This document shows, piece after piece, positions 33,385 to 40,976 of a stretch of DNA of 64,000 nt. Under the pieces are notes generated by a model. The model made no database searches. It was not told the DNA's origin and saw nothing but the letters and a program-made list of their open reading frames with translations. Source of the DNA: SIG440 sp045120135 (GTDB lineage: Bacteria > Bacillota > Clostridia > Monoglobales > Monoglobaceae). Each line of letters opens with the position of its first letter. Within the stretch, counting starts at the first letter, position 1. The DNA is taken from contig JBGVEN010000010.1 in the NCBI GenBank assembly GCA_045120135.1, positions 186,001 through 250,000 of the forward strand. Reading direction: 5' to 3'. The position numbers were made by a program, and so were the translations under genes.

Positions 33385-34119
33385 TTATTTGGGATTTTTT
33401 ACAGTAGCAACCGTTGCTGCATATACCTTTTTTGCTCCTGCCGACTTTAAAGCACGGGCGTATTCTATAATTGACGCACGTGTTGTACATACATCGTCTA
33501 TAATTAAAACAGTTTGGTCTTTTATGTTGCATCGAGAAAGAACTCTGATACTGTCTTTAAGGTTTGTTCTACGCTCTAAATATCCAAGAGAACTTTGTTT
33601 TTGTGTTTTTCGCGTTCTTACAAAGATTTTTCTGTTGTATGGCAACCCCAGCTTTATAGAAAGTCTTTCACACAAAAGCTGAACCTGATCAAAATCCTTT
33701 CTATTATGCTTTTTAGAGTTATTTGCCAAAACACCACATAAAAAGTCAAATTTGATTTCACCATACTCTTCTGCGATTTGAGCAACAAGACATTTTGTAA
33801 ATGTTTCAGTATGACTCATTAAACCCATGGACTTAAATCTTTTTACTGCATCCTTTGCTAAACCATCATATACAAAAACCGATATAATTCTATTGAAATA
33901 CGTGGTTTTCTCATTTGCACAAAAATAGCATAGCTGTTTTTTACCAAAACTTTCAATAGGCTTTCCGCATTTTGTACAGCAAATGCTATCTGAACAGAAC
34001 TCTACTTTGCCAATACAATTTTTACAAAAAAAATCATGCGAATTAGGTTCTATAAAGCAATTGCAAAAAATACACCTTGGCGGAAACAAAATATTTTTTA
34101 ACCAACTAAAAATCCCCAT
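33385..34119 (-). CDS. comF: ComF-family phosphoribosyltransferase-like protein
   Basis: 244 residues. An N-terminal four-Cys zinc region (CIFCNCF, CKNC, CTKCGKPI, CYFC) precedes a type I phosphoribosyltransferase domain with the PRPP loop VLIIDDVCTTRAS near residue 195. In competent bacteria ComF works with the ComFA helicase in DNA uptake. No comFA is present here, so the role is uncertain. Start: ATG 34119 after GGTGG; an in-frame GTG at 34131 is closer to the promoter but lacks a ribosome site. Confidence 0.88.
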   Translation of the reverse strand: MGIFSWLKNILFPPRCIFCNCFIEPNSHDFFCKNCIGKVEFCSDSICCTKCGKPIESFGKKQLCYFCANEKTTYFNRIISVFVYDGLAKDAVKRFKSMGLMSHTETFTKCLVAQIAEEYGEIKFDFLCGVLANNSKKHNRKDFDQVQLLCERLSIKLGLPYNRKIFVRTRKTQKQSSLGYLERRTNLKDSIRVLSRCNIKDQTVLIIDDVCTTRASIIEYARALKSAGAKKVYAATVATVKNPK

Positions 34120-34150
34120 TAATGCCACCAATATTAAAATATATAAGTGT

Positions 34151-34179
34151 ATTTTAGCACATCAAATAAAATAAATCAA
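34151..34179 (-). promoter_or_regulatory. Sigma-A promoter of comF
   Basis: Minus strand: TTGATT (34174-34179), 17-nt spacer, TAAAAT (34151-34156), with TG one base upstream of the -10. Confidence 0.7.
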
Positions 34180-34181
34180 GT

Positions 34182-34216
34182 AAAAAAGCGAAGCATTTTT
34201 AGTGCTTCGCTTTTTT
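34182..34216. terminator. Orphan bidirectional terminator-like hairpin
   Basis: Perfect 14-bp stem AAAAAAGCGAAGCA (34182-34195) with TGCTTCGCTTTTTT (34203-34216), 7-nt loop, T's on both strands. Neither flanking gene reads into it, since comF and sigK diverge. It may end a small RNA or block antisense transcription. Confidence 0.75.
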
Positions 34217-34372
34217 ACTTTAAAGGAGTGACAAATATAAGTTTTTAATATCTTCAACTTATGTTTCTCGCGAATTACCCAGACGACATTGCATTATCAA
34301 ATACCCACTGATTTGGGGTTTGTTTTATAATAGTTGTCAATCTTTTGTTTGGCGTACTTGCACCAAACAAGC

Positions 34373-34399
34373 GTCAACTGCATAAAATAGGCATATGTT
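34373..34399 (+). promoter_or_regulatory. Possible sigma-E-type promoter of sigK
   Basis: CATATGTT at 34392-34399 fits the sigma-E -10 pattern CATANNNT. GTCAACTG at 34373-34380 is a partial -35, but the 11-nt gap is short. In Bacillus sigK is read by sigma-E with SpoIIID. Weak sequence support. Confidence 0.3.
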
Positions 34400-34420
34400 A
34401 ATTCATTTGGAGGTTTTTAT

Positions 34421-35107
34421 ATGTTTGAACTATTTGACTCAGTCGTAAAATCGTTGGTTTTTCTTATTTCATTTATTTCCGGAGCAAACTCCTTTCCCAA
34501 GCCTTTATCGGCTAAGGAGGAAAAAATATATATTGAAAAAATGGCACAAGGTGATTCTGAGGCAAAAAACAAACTTATAGAACATAATCTCCGTCTCGTT
34601 GTACATATTGCAAAAAAATATTCCTCTGGTATACGCGATAACGAAGATTTAATTTCTTTGGGTACGATAGGTTTAATAAAAGGAATAAACAGTTTTAACC
34701 CTTCTAAGGGCACACGACTTGCAACATATGCTGCACGATGTATTGAAAATGAAATACTTATGCTAATGCGTGCAAATAAAAAATCTCAGGGCGAGGTATC
34801 TTTAAATGACCCCATTGGTACCGATAAAGAGGGAAATCAGATTTTACTTATGGATATAATCGGTGCCGACGAAGAAGACGTTATACGTGAGATTGATACC
34901 CGTGAAAAGATTAAAAGGTTATACTATAATATCGAAAATGTGCTTGATGAAAGAGAAAGAGAAATTATTAAATTGCGATATGGAATTATTGACGGAAATC
35001 CAAGAACACAGTCAGAGATTGCGGAAGAAATGGGAATTTCTAGGTCGTATGTCTCACGCATTGAAAAAAAAGCTATACAAAAGCTCCGCCCCGGTATTTA
35101 TGAATAA
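34421..35107 (+). CDS. sigK: Pro-sigma-K, late mother-cell sporulation sigma factor
   Basis: 228 residues. A hydrophobic pro-sequence (MFELFDSVVKSLVFLISFIS) precedes the FPKPLSAKEEK start of mature sigma-K, so cleavage is probably needed for activity. Region 2 (EHNLRLVVHIAKKY, DLISLGTIGLIKGINSF, TRLATYAARCIENEILM) and region 4 (LDEREREIIKLRYGI, QSEIAEEMGISRSYVSRIEK) are intact. The gene is continuous, not split by a skin-type element. It directs late coat and cortex genes. GGAGG lies 7 nt before the ATG, and a terminator follows. Confidence 0.95.
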   Translation: MFELFDSVVKSLVFLISFISGANSFPKPLSAKEEKIYIEKMAQGDSEAKNKLIEHNLRLVVHIAKKYSSGIRDNEDLISLGTIGLIKGINSFNPSKGTRLATYAARCIENEILMLMRANKKSQGEVSLNDPIGTDKEGNQILLMDIIGADEEDVIREIDTREKIKRLYYNIENVLDEREREIIKLRYGIIDGNPRTQSEIAEEMGISRSYVSRIEKKAIQKLRPGIYE

Positions 35108-35151
35108 AATAAAAGAAGATACAAGAATTTTATCTTGTATCTTCTTTTATT
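35108..35151. terminator. Bidirectional terminator after sigK
   Basis: Two 19-bp arms (35108-35126 and 35133-35151) with a 6-nt loop. Their outer ends are AATAAAAGAAG and CTTCTTTTATT. It separates sigK from the convergent ABC transporter operon. Confidence 0.88.
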
Positions 35152-35153
35152 GT

Positions 35154-35900
35154 TTATAAAACTTTATCAAGAAAATCTATTGTTCTGGGATGCTTCGGAT
35201 TTGTAAATATTTCTTCAGGAGTACCTTCCTCTAATATTATACCCTCATCCATAAACAACACTCTGTCTGCAACCTCACGGGCAAAACCCATTTCGTGCGT
35301 TACCACCGCCATAGTCATTCCATTCTTCGCAAGGTCTTTCATAACAGCAAGAACTTCTCCTACCATTTCTGGATCAAGTGCAGATGTTGGTTCGTCAAAA
35401 AGCATAATGTCCGGATTCATTGCAAGAGCTCTTGCAATTGCAACTCTTTGTTTTTGTCCGCCGGAAAGCTGGGATGGAAAGCTTTCTGCTTTATCAGCAA
35501 GACCCACTGTTTCCAACAGACTCATAGCAGTTTGTCGCGCTTCCTCTTTTGTTGCTTTTTTGAGGTCAACCGGTGCAAGCATAAGGTTATCTAGAACATT
35601 CATATTTGCAAATAGATTAAAGTGTTGAAATACCATACCGATATTTTCACGAACCTTATTTATATTTGTCTTTTTGTCGTTAATTTTATAATCATCAACA
35701 ATCACTTCGCCAGATGATGCGGTCTCAAGACGGTTGAGACATCTTAAAAAAGTTGATTTACCTGAACCGGACGGACCGATTATACAAACAACCTCACCTT
35801 CATATATATCAACCGTAATATCCTTTAAAACTTCAAGACTGCCAAAATGCTTTTCAAGATTTTTAACACAAATTTTAACATTATTCTTATTTGCGGCCAC
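35154..35900 (-). CDS. Amino-acid ABC transporter ATP-binding protein (second system)
   Basis: 248 residues, GlnQ type: Walker A GPSGSGKST, VFQHFNLFANM, signature LSGGQKQRVAIARAL, Walker B IMLFDEPTSALDPEM, and VVTHEMGFA. Start codon is GTG 35900, 8 nt after GGAG. It overlaps the last 14 nt of the permease gene, implying coupled translation. Together with the genes at 35887 and 36633 it forms an uptake system for a polar amino acid, distinct from the one at 6.7-9.1 kb. Confidence 0.93.
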   Translation of the reverse strand: MAANKNNVKICVKNLEKHFGSLEVLKDITVDIYEGEVVCIIGPSGSGKSTFLRCLNRLETASSGEVIVDDYKINDKKTNINKVRENIGMVFQHFNLFANMNVLDNLMLAPVDLKKATKEEARQTAMSLLETVGLADKAESFPSQLSGGQKQRVAIARALAMNPDIMLFDEPTSALDPEMVGEVLAVMKDLAKNGMTMAVVTHEMGFAREVADRVLFMDEGIILEEGTPEEIFTNPKHPRTIDFLDKVL

Positions 35901-36558
35901 GGTTAAGTCTCCTCTCTAAAGCATTTGCAACCTGCTGCAATGCCAAAATAACTATAAGATACATAACTGCAACAATCGCCCATGTCTCAAAGGATTTAAA
36001 GGTTATAGCAATAACATTTTGCGCCTTATTAACAAGTTCCGGAAAACCAATAACAGACAGAATAGATGTATCCTTTAAGGTGATAATAAACTGGTTTACA
36101 ATACTCGGGATCATATTTTTGATTGCCTGAGGTAAAACAACCCTGAACATAGACCTCCAATAAGAAAGTCCTAGACTGCGTGCAGCCTCCATCTGTCCCG
36201 GGTCAATAGCCTGAATACCAGCACGAATAATTTCTGACATATATGCGCCACAGTTTAACGCAAGGCAGATTGTACCTGCCTGAAGTGCAGTTAATGTATA
36301 TCTTATACCTAAAATCGTTCTCAAACCATACGGAACACCGTAAAATACAAAAAATGCAAGAACAATTAGCGGTACACCACGGATAAGATTTACATAGATA
36401 ACAGAAATTGTTTTTGAAAATTTGTTGTCAACAACGCTTGCAAGACCAAATATGACACCAAGCAGACAGCCAAAAAACAATCCACAAAGAGCAAGCAAAA
36501 GCGTCTGCCCCATAGCACCCAACAAAAGCGGACCATATGTACTTAAAATCTGATTCAT
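35887..36558 (-). CDS. Amino-acid ABC transporter permease (second system)
   Basis: 223 residues, HisM/GlnP type with about five hydrophobic helices. RGVPLIVLAFFVFYGVPYGL near residue 60 and the EAA loop (MEAARSLGLSYWRSMFRVVLPQA region) are characteristic. It forms the membrane channel, probably as a homodimer. AGGAGG precedes the ATG at 36558. A hairpin separates it from the binding-protein gene. Confidence 0.92.
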   Translation of the reverse strand: MNQILSTYGPLLLGAMGQTLLLALCGLFFGCLLGVIFGLASVVDNKFSKTISVIYVNLIRGVPLIVLAFFVFYGVPYGLRTILGIRYTLTALQAGTICLALNCGAYMSEIIRAGIQAIDPGQMEAARSLGLSYWRSMFRVVLPQAIKNMIPSIVNQFIITLKDTSILSVIGFPELVNKAQNVIAITFKSFETWAIVAVMYLIVILALQQVANALERRLNRGRK

Positions 36559-36584
36559 TGAAGTTAAGTCCTCCTCGCAAAATT

Positions 36585-36613
36585 AAAGGGCACCGGACTC
36601 GCCAATGCCCTTT
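36585..36613 (-). other. Intra-operon hairpin between binding-protein and permease genes (second system)
   Basis: Stem AAAGGGCA (36585-36592) with TGCCCTTT (36606-36613), 13-nt loop, then a short T run on the minus strand. Same position in the operon as the hairpin at 7526. It probably lowers permease and ATPase expression relative to the binding protein. Confidence 0.6.
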
Positions 36614-36632
36614 TAGTCAAAAGTAATTCCAA

Positions 36633-37385
36633 TTAGCCAAGATATTTCTTGATTATCTCGTCGTATTTTCCGTTTTCGCGAATATTCTTGAGCCCTGCAT
36701 TGAAGAGGTCGATAATTTCCTGTTTTGCTTCATCAAATATTGCAAAACCATACTGTGCAGGTTCGTTTTCTGTGCCTTCAACAAACTTCATATCAAGCTC
36801 GCCGGTTTTAATGTTGTACTTAAGAATAGGTGTATCATCAAGACAAGCATCAACCTGACCGCCCATAACTGCCTGATACATATCAGGTGAAGTTGAGAAT
36901 GTAACAACTTCAAAACCATATTCATCCTTTATGCTTTCTGCGTACTGGTTGCTCATTGTACCGTTTTTAACAGCTACTTTTTTGCCCTTCATATCAGCAA
37001 AGCCTGTTATAGTTGAATCCTTTGCAACAGCCATACCCTGGGTTGCATCATAGTATCCCTCAGAGAATGTCCAGCCATTTGCCTTTCTCTCTTCGGTAAT
37101 AGATGCGCCTGCAATCATGCCGTCTGCCTGACCTGCCTGACAAGCAGCAATTGCTGCATCCCAACCAACATACTGAAGATCATATGTAAAGCCCTGGTCC
37201 TCAGCAATTGCTGCAAGAATATCCATATCAATACCAACAATATTACCTTCTGCATCCTGGAATTCAAAGGGACTAAAGCCCTTATCTGTTGCAATAACAA
37301 AAGTTTTTGCATCTTCATTGTTTCCGCATGCAGCGAAGCTCAAACACATAACAACTGCAAGTGCGATAGCTAAAATTTTTCTCAA
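36633..37385 (-). CDS. Amino-acid ABC transporter substrate-binding lipoprotein (second system)
   Basis: About 250 residues. Signal peptide with lipobox SFAAC (Cys near residue 19), then a family 3 binding-protein fold: FVIATDKGFSPFEFQDAEGNIVGIDMDI and a late EPAQYGFAIFDEAK. Start is not certain. TTG 37385 lies 10 nt after AGGAG; GTG 37394 is too close; ATG 37412 would coincide with the predicted transcription start. I chose TTG. It captures a polar amino acid outside the membrane for the permease at 35887. Confidence 0.9.
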   Translation of the reverse strand: MRKILAIALAVVMCLSFAACGNNEDAKTFVIATDKGFSPFEFQDAEGNIVGIDMDILAAIAEDQGFTYDLQYVGWDAAIAACQAGQADGMIAGASITEERKANGWTFSEGYYDATQGMAVAKDSTITGFADMKGKKVAVKNGTMSNQYAESIKDEYGFEVVTFSTSPDMYQAVMGGQVDACLDDTPILKYNIKTGELDMKFVEGTENEPAQYGFAIFDEAKQEIIDLFNAGLKNIRENGKYDEIIKKYLG

Positions 37386-37419
37386 TTTCTTCACGCTCCT
37401 AAAAAATATCATTAAATGT

Positions 37420-37448
37420 ATTTTATATCAAAAATGATAAATTGTCAA
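37420..37448 (-). promoter_or_regulatory. Sigma-A promoter of the second amino-acid transporter operon
   Basis: Minus strand: TTGACA (37443-37448), 17-nt spacer, TAAAAT (37420-37425). Confidence 0.82.
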
Positions 37449-37452
37449 GGCT

Positions 37453-37480
37453 TTGACACATATACATAAAACCTTATAAT
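37453..37480 (+). promoter_or_regulatory. Consensus sigma-A promoter pointing into the ABC-F gene (antisense)
   Basis: TTGACA (37453-37458), 16-nt spacer, TATAAT (37475-37480): both boxes are perfect. No plus-strand gene follows, and transcription from about 37487 would run antisense into the 3-prime end of the ABC-F gene. Its -35 box is back to back with that of the transporter promoter (TGTCAA-GGCT-TTGACA). Confidence 0.6.
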
Positions 37481-37525
37481 ATTTTCAGCAATTTCTCCAC
37501 AAATTTCTCTTTTGAAAAGCATTTT

Positions 37526-39079
37526 TTAAACTATTTTGGTACTCCAATCGGAAACATCCCATATTTCGTCGACTAATCCACTGTAAAACTCAGCTTCATG
37601 ACACACAAGCAATACTGTCCCCTTAAATTCTTTTATTGCCCGGGCTAATTCCTCTTTTGCGGCAACGTCAAGATGATTTGTAGGCTCGTCAAGAACAAGC
37701 ACATTTGCCGGTTTTTGCATTATTTTGCAAAGTCTTACCTTAGCATTTTCTCCACCGGATAAAACACGCATCTGGGTTGTAATATGCTCTGTTGTGAGTC
37801 CGCATTTTGCAAGAGCTGCTCGTGCCTCCGCATTTGTTAAAGCCGGAAATTCGTCCCAAAACTCCTGAAGTGCAGTTTTATCCGAAACACTCTCCTCCTG
37901 CTCAAAATATCCAACATTCATAAATTGGTCATGTTGAATTTCTCCTTCAAGGGGTGAAATAATTTTTAATAATGTTTTAAGTAAGGTTGATTTTCCGAGA
38001 CCATTCACACCTTTAATGGCGATCTTTTTGTTGCGTTCTATCATAACATCTATTTTTCTCGTTAAAGGTGAATCGTAGCCAATAACTATATCCTTAGCAG
38101 AAATCACCACTCTGCCCGGAGCACGATCATTTTTAAACGAGAATGACGGCTTGATTTTTTCAGGTGCAAGACTAATTCTCTCTATTTTATCAAGCTCTTT
38201 TTGCCTTGACCTTGCAAGAGTTGCCGTAGCAGCACGTGCTTTGTTTTTTGCAACAAACTCTTCTAAATCAGCTATCTTTTTCTGCTGTTTTTTATACGCT
38301 TGCTCTACCTGCTGTTTTTTCAGGTCATACATTCTCAAAAAATCCTCGTATGTTCCTTTATATCTCGTAAGAACAGTATTTTCAAGATGGTATATAACAT
38401 TAGTAACTCTTGTCAAAAACGGCATATCGTGAGATACCAGTATAAAAGCATTTTCATAATTCTGCAAAAACTGCGTCAACCAGTTAATATGGTTTTCGTC
38501 AAGAAAATTTGTAGGCTCGTCCAAAATTAAAATCATCGGATTTTCCAAAAGAACCTTCGCAAGTAGAACCTTTGCTCTTTGCCCACCGCTAAGTTCTGTT
38601 ACATCACGATCAAGACCAATTTCACCAAGACCAAGTCCATTTGCATACTCCGAGATTTTTGTATCTATTGTGTAATAGCCTGACGAATCAAGAATTTCTT
38701 GAAGTTCCCCAACCTCTTCCATCATTTCGCTTATTTCTTCATCAGTCGCTTCCGCCATTTTATCGTAAATATTAAGCATCTCTGCTTCAAGGTCGGCAAG
38801 ATGTGAAAATGCTCCTCTCAGAACATCCATAATGGTTTTTCCTTTTTCAAGCGTGGAATATTGGTCAAGGTAGCCGTAGGTGATATGTCTGCACCATTCT
38901 ACCTTGCCGTTTTCCGGCGTAATTTCACCGGTTATAATTTTCAAGAATGTAGATTTTCCCTCACCGTTTGCACCGATAAGTCCAATATGCTCACCCTTTA
39001 ACAATCGGAAGCTGGCATCTTCGAGAATTTGCCTGCCTCCAAAGCTATGTGTTATATTTTCCGCATTAAGTATACTCAT
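37526..39079 (-). CDS. ABC-F family ATPase
   Basis: 517 residues with two ABC domains and no TM segment: Walker A GANGEGKST and GVNGLGKST, signatures LSGGQRAKVLLAK and LSGGENAKVRLCK, Walker B LILDEPTNFLDEN and LVLDEPTNHLDVA. A charged linker (about 240-310, KKQQKKIADLEEFVAKNKARA region) joins them. ABC-F proteins bind the ribosomal E site; some protect it from antibiotics, others act in ordinary translation. Its 135-nt leader with an upstream ORF resembles those of antibiotic-inducible ABC-F genes. AAGGAG lies 8 nt before the ATG. Confidence 0.88.
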   Translation of the reverse strand: MSILNAENITHSFGGRQILEDASFRLLKGEHIGLIGANGEGKSTFLKIITGEITPENGKVEWCRHITYGYLDQYSTLEKGKTIMDVLRGAFSHLADLEAEMLNIYDKMAEATDEEISEMMEEVGELQEILDSSGYYTIDTKISEYANGLGLGEIGLDRDVTELSGGQRAKVLLAKVLLENPMILILDEPTNFLDENHINWLTQFLQNYENAFILVSHDMPFLTRVTNVIYHLENTVLTRYKGTYEDFLRMYDLKKQQVEQAYKKQQKKIADLEEFVAKNKARAATATLARSRQKELDKIERISLAPEKIKPSFSFKNDRAPGRVVISAKDIVIGYDSPLTRKIDVMIERNKKIAIKGVNGLGKSTLLKTLLKIISPLEGEIQHDQFMNVGYFEQEESVSDKTALQEFWDEFPALTNAEARAALAKCGLTTEHITTQMRVLSGGENAKVRLCKIMQKPANVLVLDEPTNHLDVAAKEELARAIKEFKGTVLLVCHEAEFYSGLVDEIWDVSDWSTKIV

Positions 39080-39166
39080 TTAGTTTTCTCCTTCTTTGAG
39101 TTCTATACGTCGGCTAATGTTGACACCTCCTCTCAACAAAAAAAGTGAGAGCTTTTTATCCTTCAT
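39080..39166 (-). promoter_or_regulatory. Leader with upstream ORF of the ABC-F gene
   Basis: A 28-codon frame (MKDKKLSLFLLRGG, then VNISRRIELKEGEN) starts at ATG 39166 and its TAA directly abuts the ABC-F ATG. Within it is a 6-bp hairpin, CTCTCA (39130-39135) with TGAGAG (39146-39151), and a GGAGG motif. The first ATG lacks a clear ribosome site, so translation could instead start after GGAGG at a non-standard codon. Probably a regulatory leader peptide. Confidence 0.45.
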
Positions 39167-39220
39167 ATATTGTTTAAATATAATTAGAAAACAATGTGGA
39201 TAATACATATCAACGAATTC

Positions 39221-39249
39221 ATTATATCACGAGATTATCATTAATTCAA
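39221..39249 (-). promoter_or_regulatory. Promoter of the ABC-F gene
   Basis: Minus strand: TTGAAT (39244-39249), 17-nt spacer, TATAAT (39221-39226), with a TG-A extended -10. Transcription would start near 39214, giving a 135-nt leader. Confidence 0.65.
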
Positions 39250-39256
39250 CAACAAA

Positions 39257-39291
39257 ATGCACCTTAAAAGTATTGAACTTTTAAAGTGCAT
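39257..39291 (-). terminator. Terminator of the spoIIIA operon
   Basis: Arms 39257-39271 (ATGCACCTTAAAAGT) and 39277-39291 (ACTTTTAAAGTGCAT) pair with a single mismatch around a 5-nt loop; a TTTT run follows on the minus strand. Confidence 0.75.
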
Positions 39292-39299
39292 ATCAAAAT

Positions 39300-39845
39300 T
39301 TATTTTTCTTTATTTGAGATTTTAATTGCAGTTGCTTTAACGCCGGTTTGCTCGATTATAATATCTTTTATTTTTGCAACGCCATCGGCATCAAGCGCAT
39401 CTGTTTTAACAACGACCCTTACTCCATCATCATCTATAAATGCAACGCAATCTGAATAACCTTTTGCTATAACCATATTTTCTATTGTTGTCTCATCTTC
39501 GGTGTTTTTTGCATATTGTGCAAGCTTTTCGGCGTTCTTTTGATTTTGTTCGGAATCATTATCGGTGTTTTGTGCTGAAACAGCCAAAAGCTCAGCCGCC
39601 TCTGTACGTGCACAATCTCTTTCATATCTTGCTTTTGCAAAGTAATCCGTATATTCGTTTTCCAACTCTGTAAGCTCAGGTATATTTTCGTTATCAGCTT
39701 GTGGCTCAATGCTATTATTCATTACAGTAACTGAATCGGGATTTTTTTCAACCGTCCAGCGATAATAACCTGCCACTGCAACAAGTACAGCAAGCCCCGC
39801 TATAAGAATTTGTTTACTTCGTACACTTTTCAAAAAGCCTTTCAT
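39300..39845 (-). CDS. spoIIIAH: Stage III sporulation protein AH
   Basis: 181 residues. One N-terminal TM helix (ILIAGLAVLVAVAGYYRW), then a charged, helical region (YFAKARYERDCARTEAAELLAV) and a C-terminal ring-building motif domain (ENMVIAKGYSDCVAFIDDDGVRVVVK). In Bacillus, SpoIIIAH in the mother-cell membrane pairs with forespore SpoIIQ to build the feeding-tube channel. Last gene of the operon, 35 nt after spoIIIAG, with a terminator just downstream. Confidence 0.9.
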   Translation of the reverse strand: MKGFLKSVRSKQILIAGLAVLVAVAGYYRWTVEKNPDSVTVMNNSIEPQADNENIPELTELENEYTDYFAKARYERDCARTEAAELLAVSAQNTDNDSEQNQKNAEKLAQYAKNTEDETTIENMVIAKGYSDCVAFIDDDGVRVVVKTDALDADGVAKIKDIIIEQTGVKATAIKISNKEK

Positions 39846-39880
39846 ATTATCACCTTTCTGCGGAAGTTTACCGCATTATA

Positions 39881-40468
39881 TTATTTAAATTGACCTTGTG
39901 CAACCTTAATGCGATGTCCGGATATACCATATAGTGCCTTGACCGCTTCGTACACCTCTAATTTTACTTCTTCATTTCCACCCCCTTCTGCAACAACAAG
40001 AACGCCGGAAGGTATGGGTAATTTTTCCTTTATAACAAACGGTTGTTCGGATGTTCCCGAGCCATATATCAACGCCGTATGTTCTTCTGTTGTTTTGTTT
40101 GTGTTTTTATCATTTTCAGACTCTCGGTTTATTTCTTTTTTTCCGTCGGTTGCAAGTACTTTTTCTCCATACTCACTTACTGAAACCCTTACCTTTACCT
40201 TTCCCACGCCCTTAACCGCTGACAAAACGCTTTCGAGGTCTGATTCAATTTGTCGGGTATACTCACTACTGTTTAAAACAATACTGTTGTCTTTTAATAT
40301 TTTTGTGTCGGGAACATCTTTATTTTTATTTCCGCTGAATGCTAAAACAAATACAGAAGCACAAATAATAATAACAAGTAACCGGATATTTTTTTTAGGC
40401 TTTTTTATATTTCCATTTTCATCAACCTCAATTACCGGATTTTTCTTCTTAAAAACACCTTCAAACAA
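39881..40468 (-). CDS. spoIIIAG: Stage III sporulation protein AG
   Basis: 195 residues. One TM helix near residue 30-45 (IRLLVIIICASVFVLAFSG), then YTRQIESDLESVLSAVKGVGKVKVRVSV, read in parts, and the EKLPIPSGVLVVAEGGGNEEVKLEVYEAVKALYGI region typical of the family. SpoIIIAG forms a large ring in the mother-cell membrane of the SpoIIIA-SpoIIQ channel. The gene starts 2 nt after spoIIIAF ends. Confidence 0.92.
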   Translation of the reverse strand: MFEGVFKKKNPVIEVDENGNIKKPKKNIRLLVIIICASVFVLAFSGNKNKDVPDTKILKDNSIVLNSSEYTRQIESDLESVLSAVKGVGKVKVRVSVSEYGEKVLATDGKKEINRESENDKNTNKTTEEHTALIYGSGTSEQPFVIKEKLPIPSGVLVVAEGGGNEEVKLEVYEAVKALYGISGHRIKVAQGQFK

Positions 40469-40470
40469 GA

Positions 40471-40968
40471 CTATTCCCCCTTTTCAAAAGCAATTGAAAT
40501 AATACTAGTTTCTACATCAAACTTTTTTGAAATAGTTTCTTTAACCTTTTCTCCGGCAGTCATATCAATTGACTGATTAATATTAATAGTTATTTTTTTT
40601 ATTTCCCCTGAATTGTCAGCTGTTACAAAAGCTGTTGCGTTTATATAATCACCTGACATACTTTTTAATTCATTTTCTATCTGCTTGGCAAGTTTCTGCT
40701 GATACAATATAGTGATATTTTTTTGTTCCAACCCGTCTATTTTTTCGGAAAAACCTGTCGACACCTTGGCTGAAACCTCCGGAATATTAAAAGATACTTC
40801 ACTTCCTATACCCACAATCGGCTGAACAACGGTTATTATCATTACAAAGCCAAGGATTGGCTTTAAATACTTTTTCATTTCTCCGTCAATCATAATAATG
40901 TCACAAATTGATGCGATTGTAATAACTCCCGCAAGTGAGATAATCCATTCCTTAATTAAATCCACCAA
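40471..40968 (-). CDS. spoIIIAF: Stage III sporulation protein AF
   Basis: 165 residues. Two N-terminal TM helices (IISLAGVITIASICDIIMIDGEM and LKPILGFVMIITVVQPIVGI, read in parts) are followed by a soluble domain with the ring-building fold (INATAFVTADNSGEIKKITININ). It is a membrane component of the SpoIIIA complex. Order and length match other Clostridia. Confidence 0.9.
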   Translation of the reverse strand: MVDLIKEWIISLAGVITIASICDIIMIDGEMKKYLKPILGFVMIITVVQPIVGIGSEVSFNIPEVSAKVSTGFSEKIDGLEQKNITILYQQKLAKQIENELKSMSGDYINATAFVTADNSGEIKKITININQSIDMTAGEKVKETISKKFDVETSIISIAFEKGE

Positions 40969-40976
40969 ATCACATC

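Larger units (their letters stand above)
34120..34420. other. Divergent region between comF and sigK
   Basis: 301 nt without a confident gene. It holds the comF promoter (34151-34179), an orphan hairpin (34182-34216), an AAAGGAG motif at 34223 not followed by a useful ORF, and an 8-bp inverted repeat TTGTTTGG (34345-34352) with CCAAACAA (34363-34370). A possible sigma-E-type promoter lies just before sigK. Confidence 0.6.

Noticed and set aside
34421..35107. Skin-like element in sigK
   Set aside because: The gene is continuous from pro-sequence to region 4.
39909..40502. 197-codon plus-strand open frame opposite spoIIIAG
   Set aside because: Shadow of a well-recognised gene on the other strand; no ribosome site or promoter.
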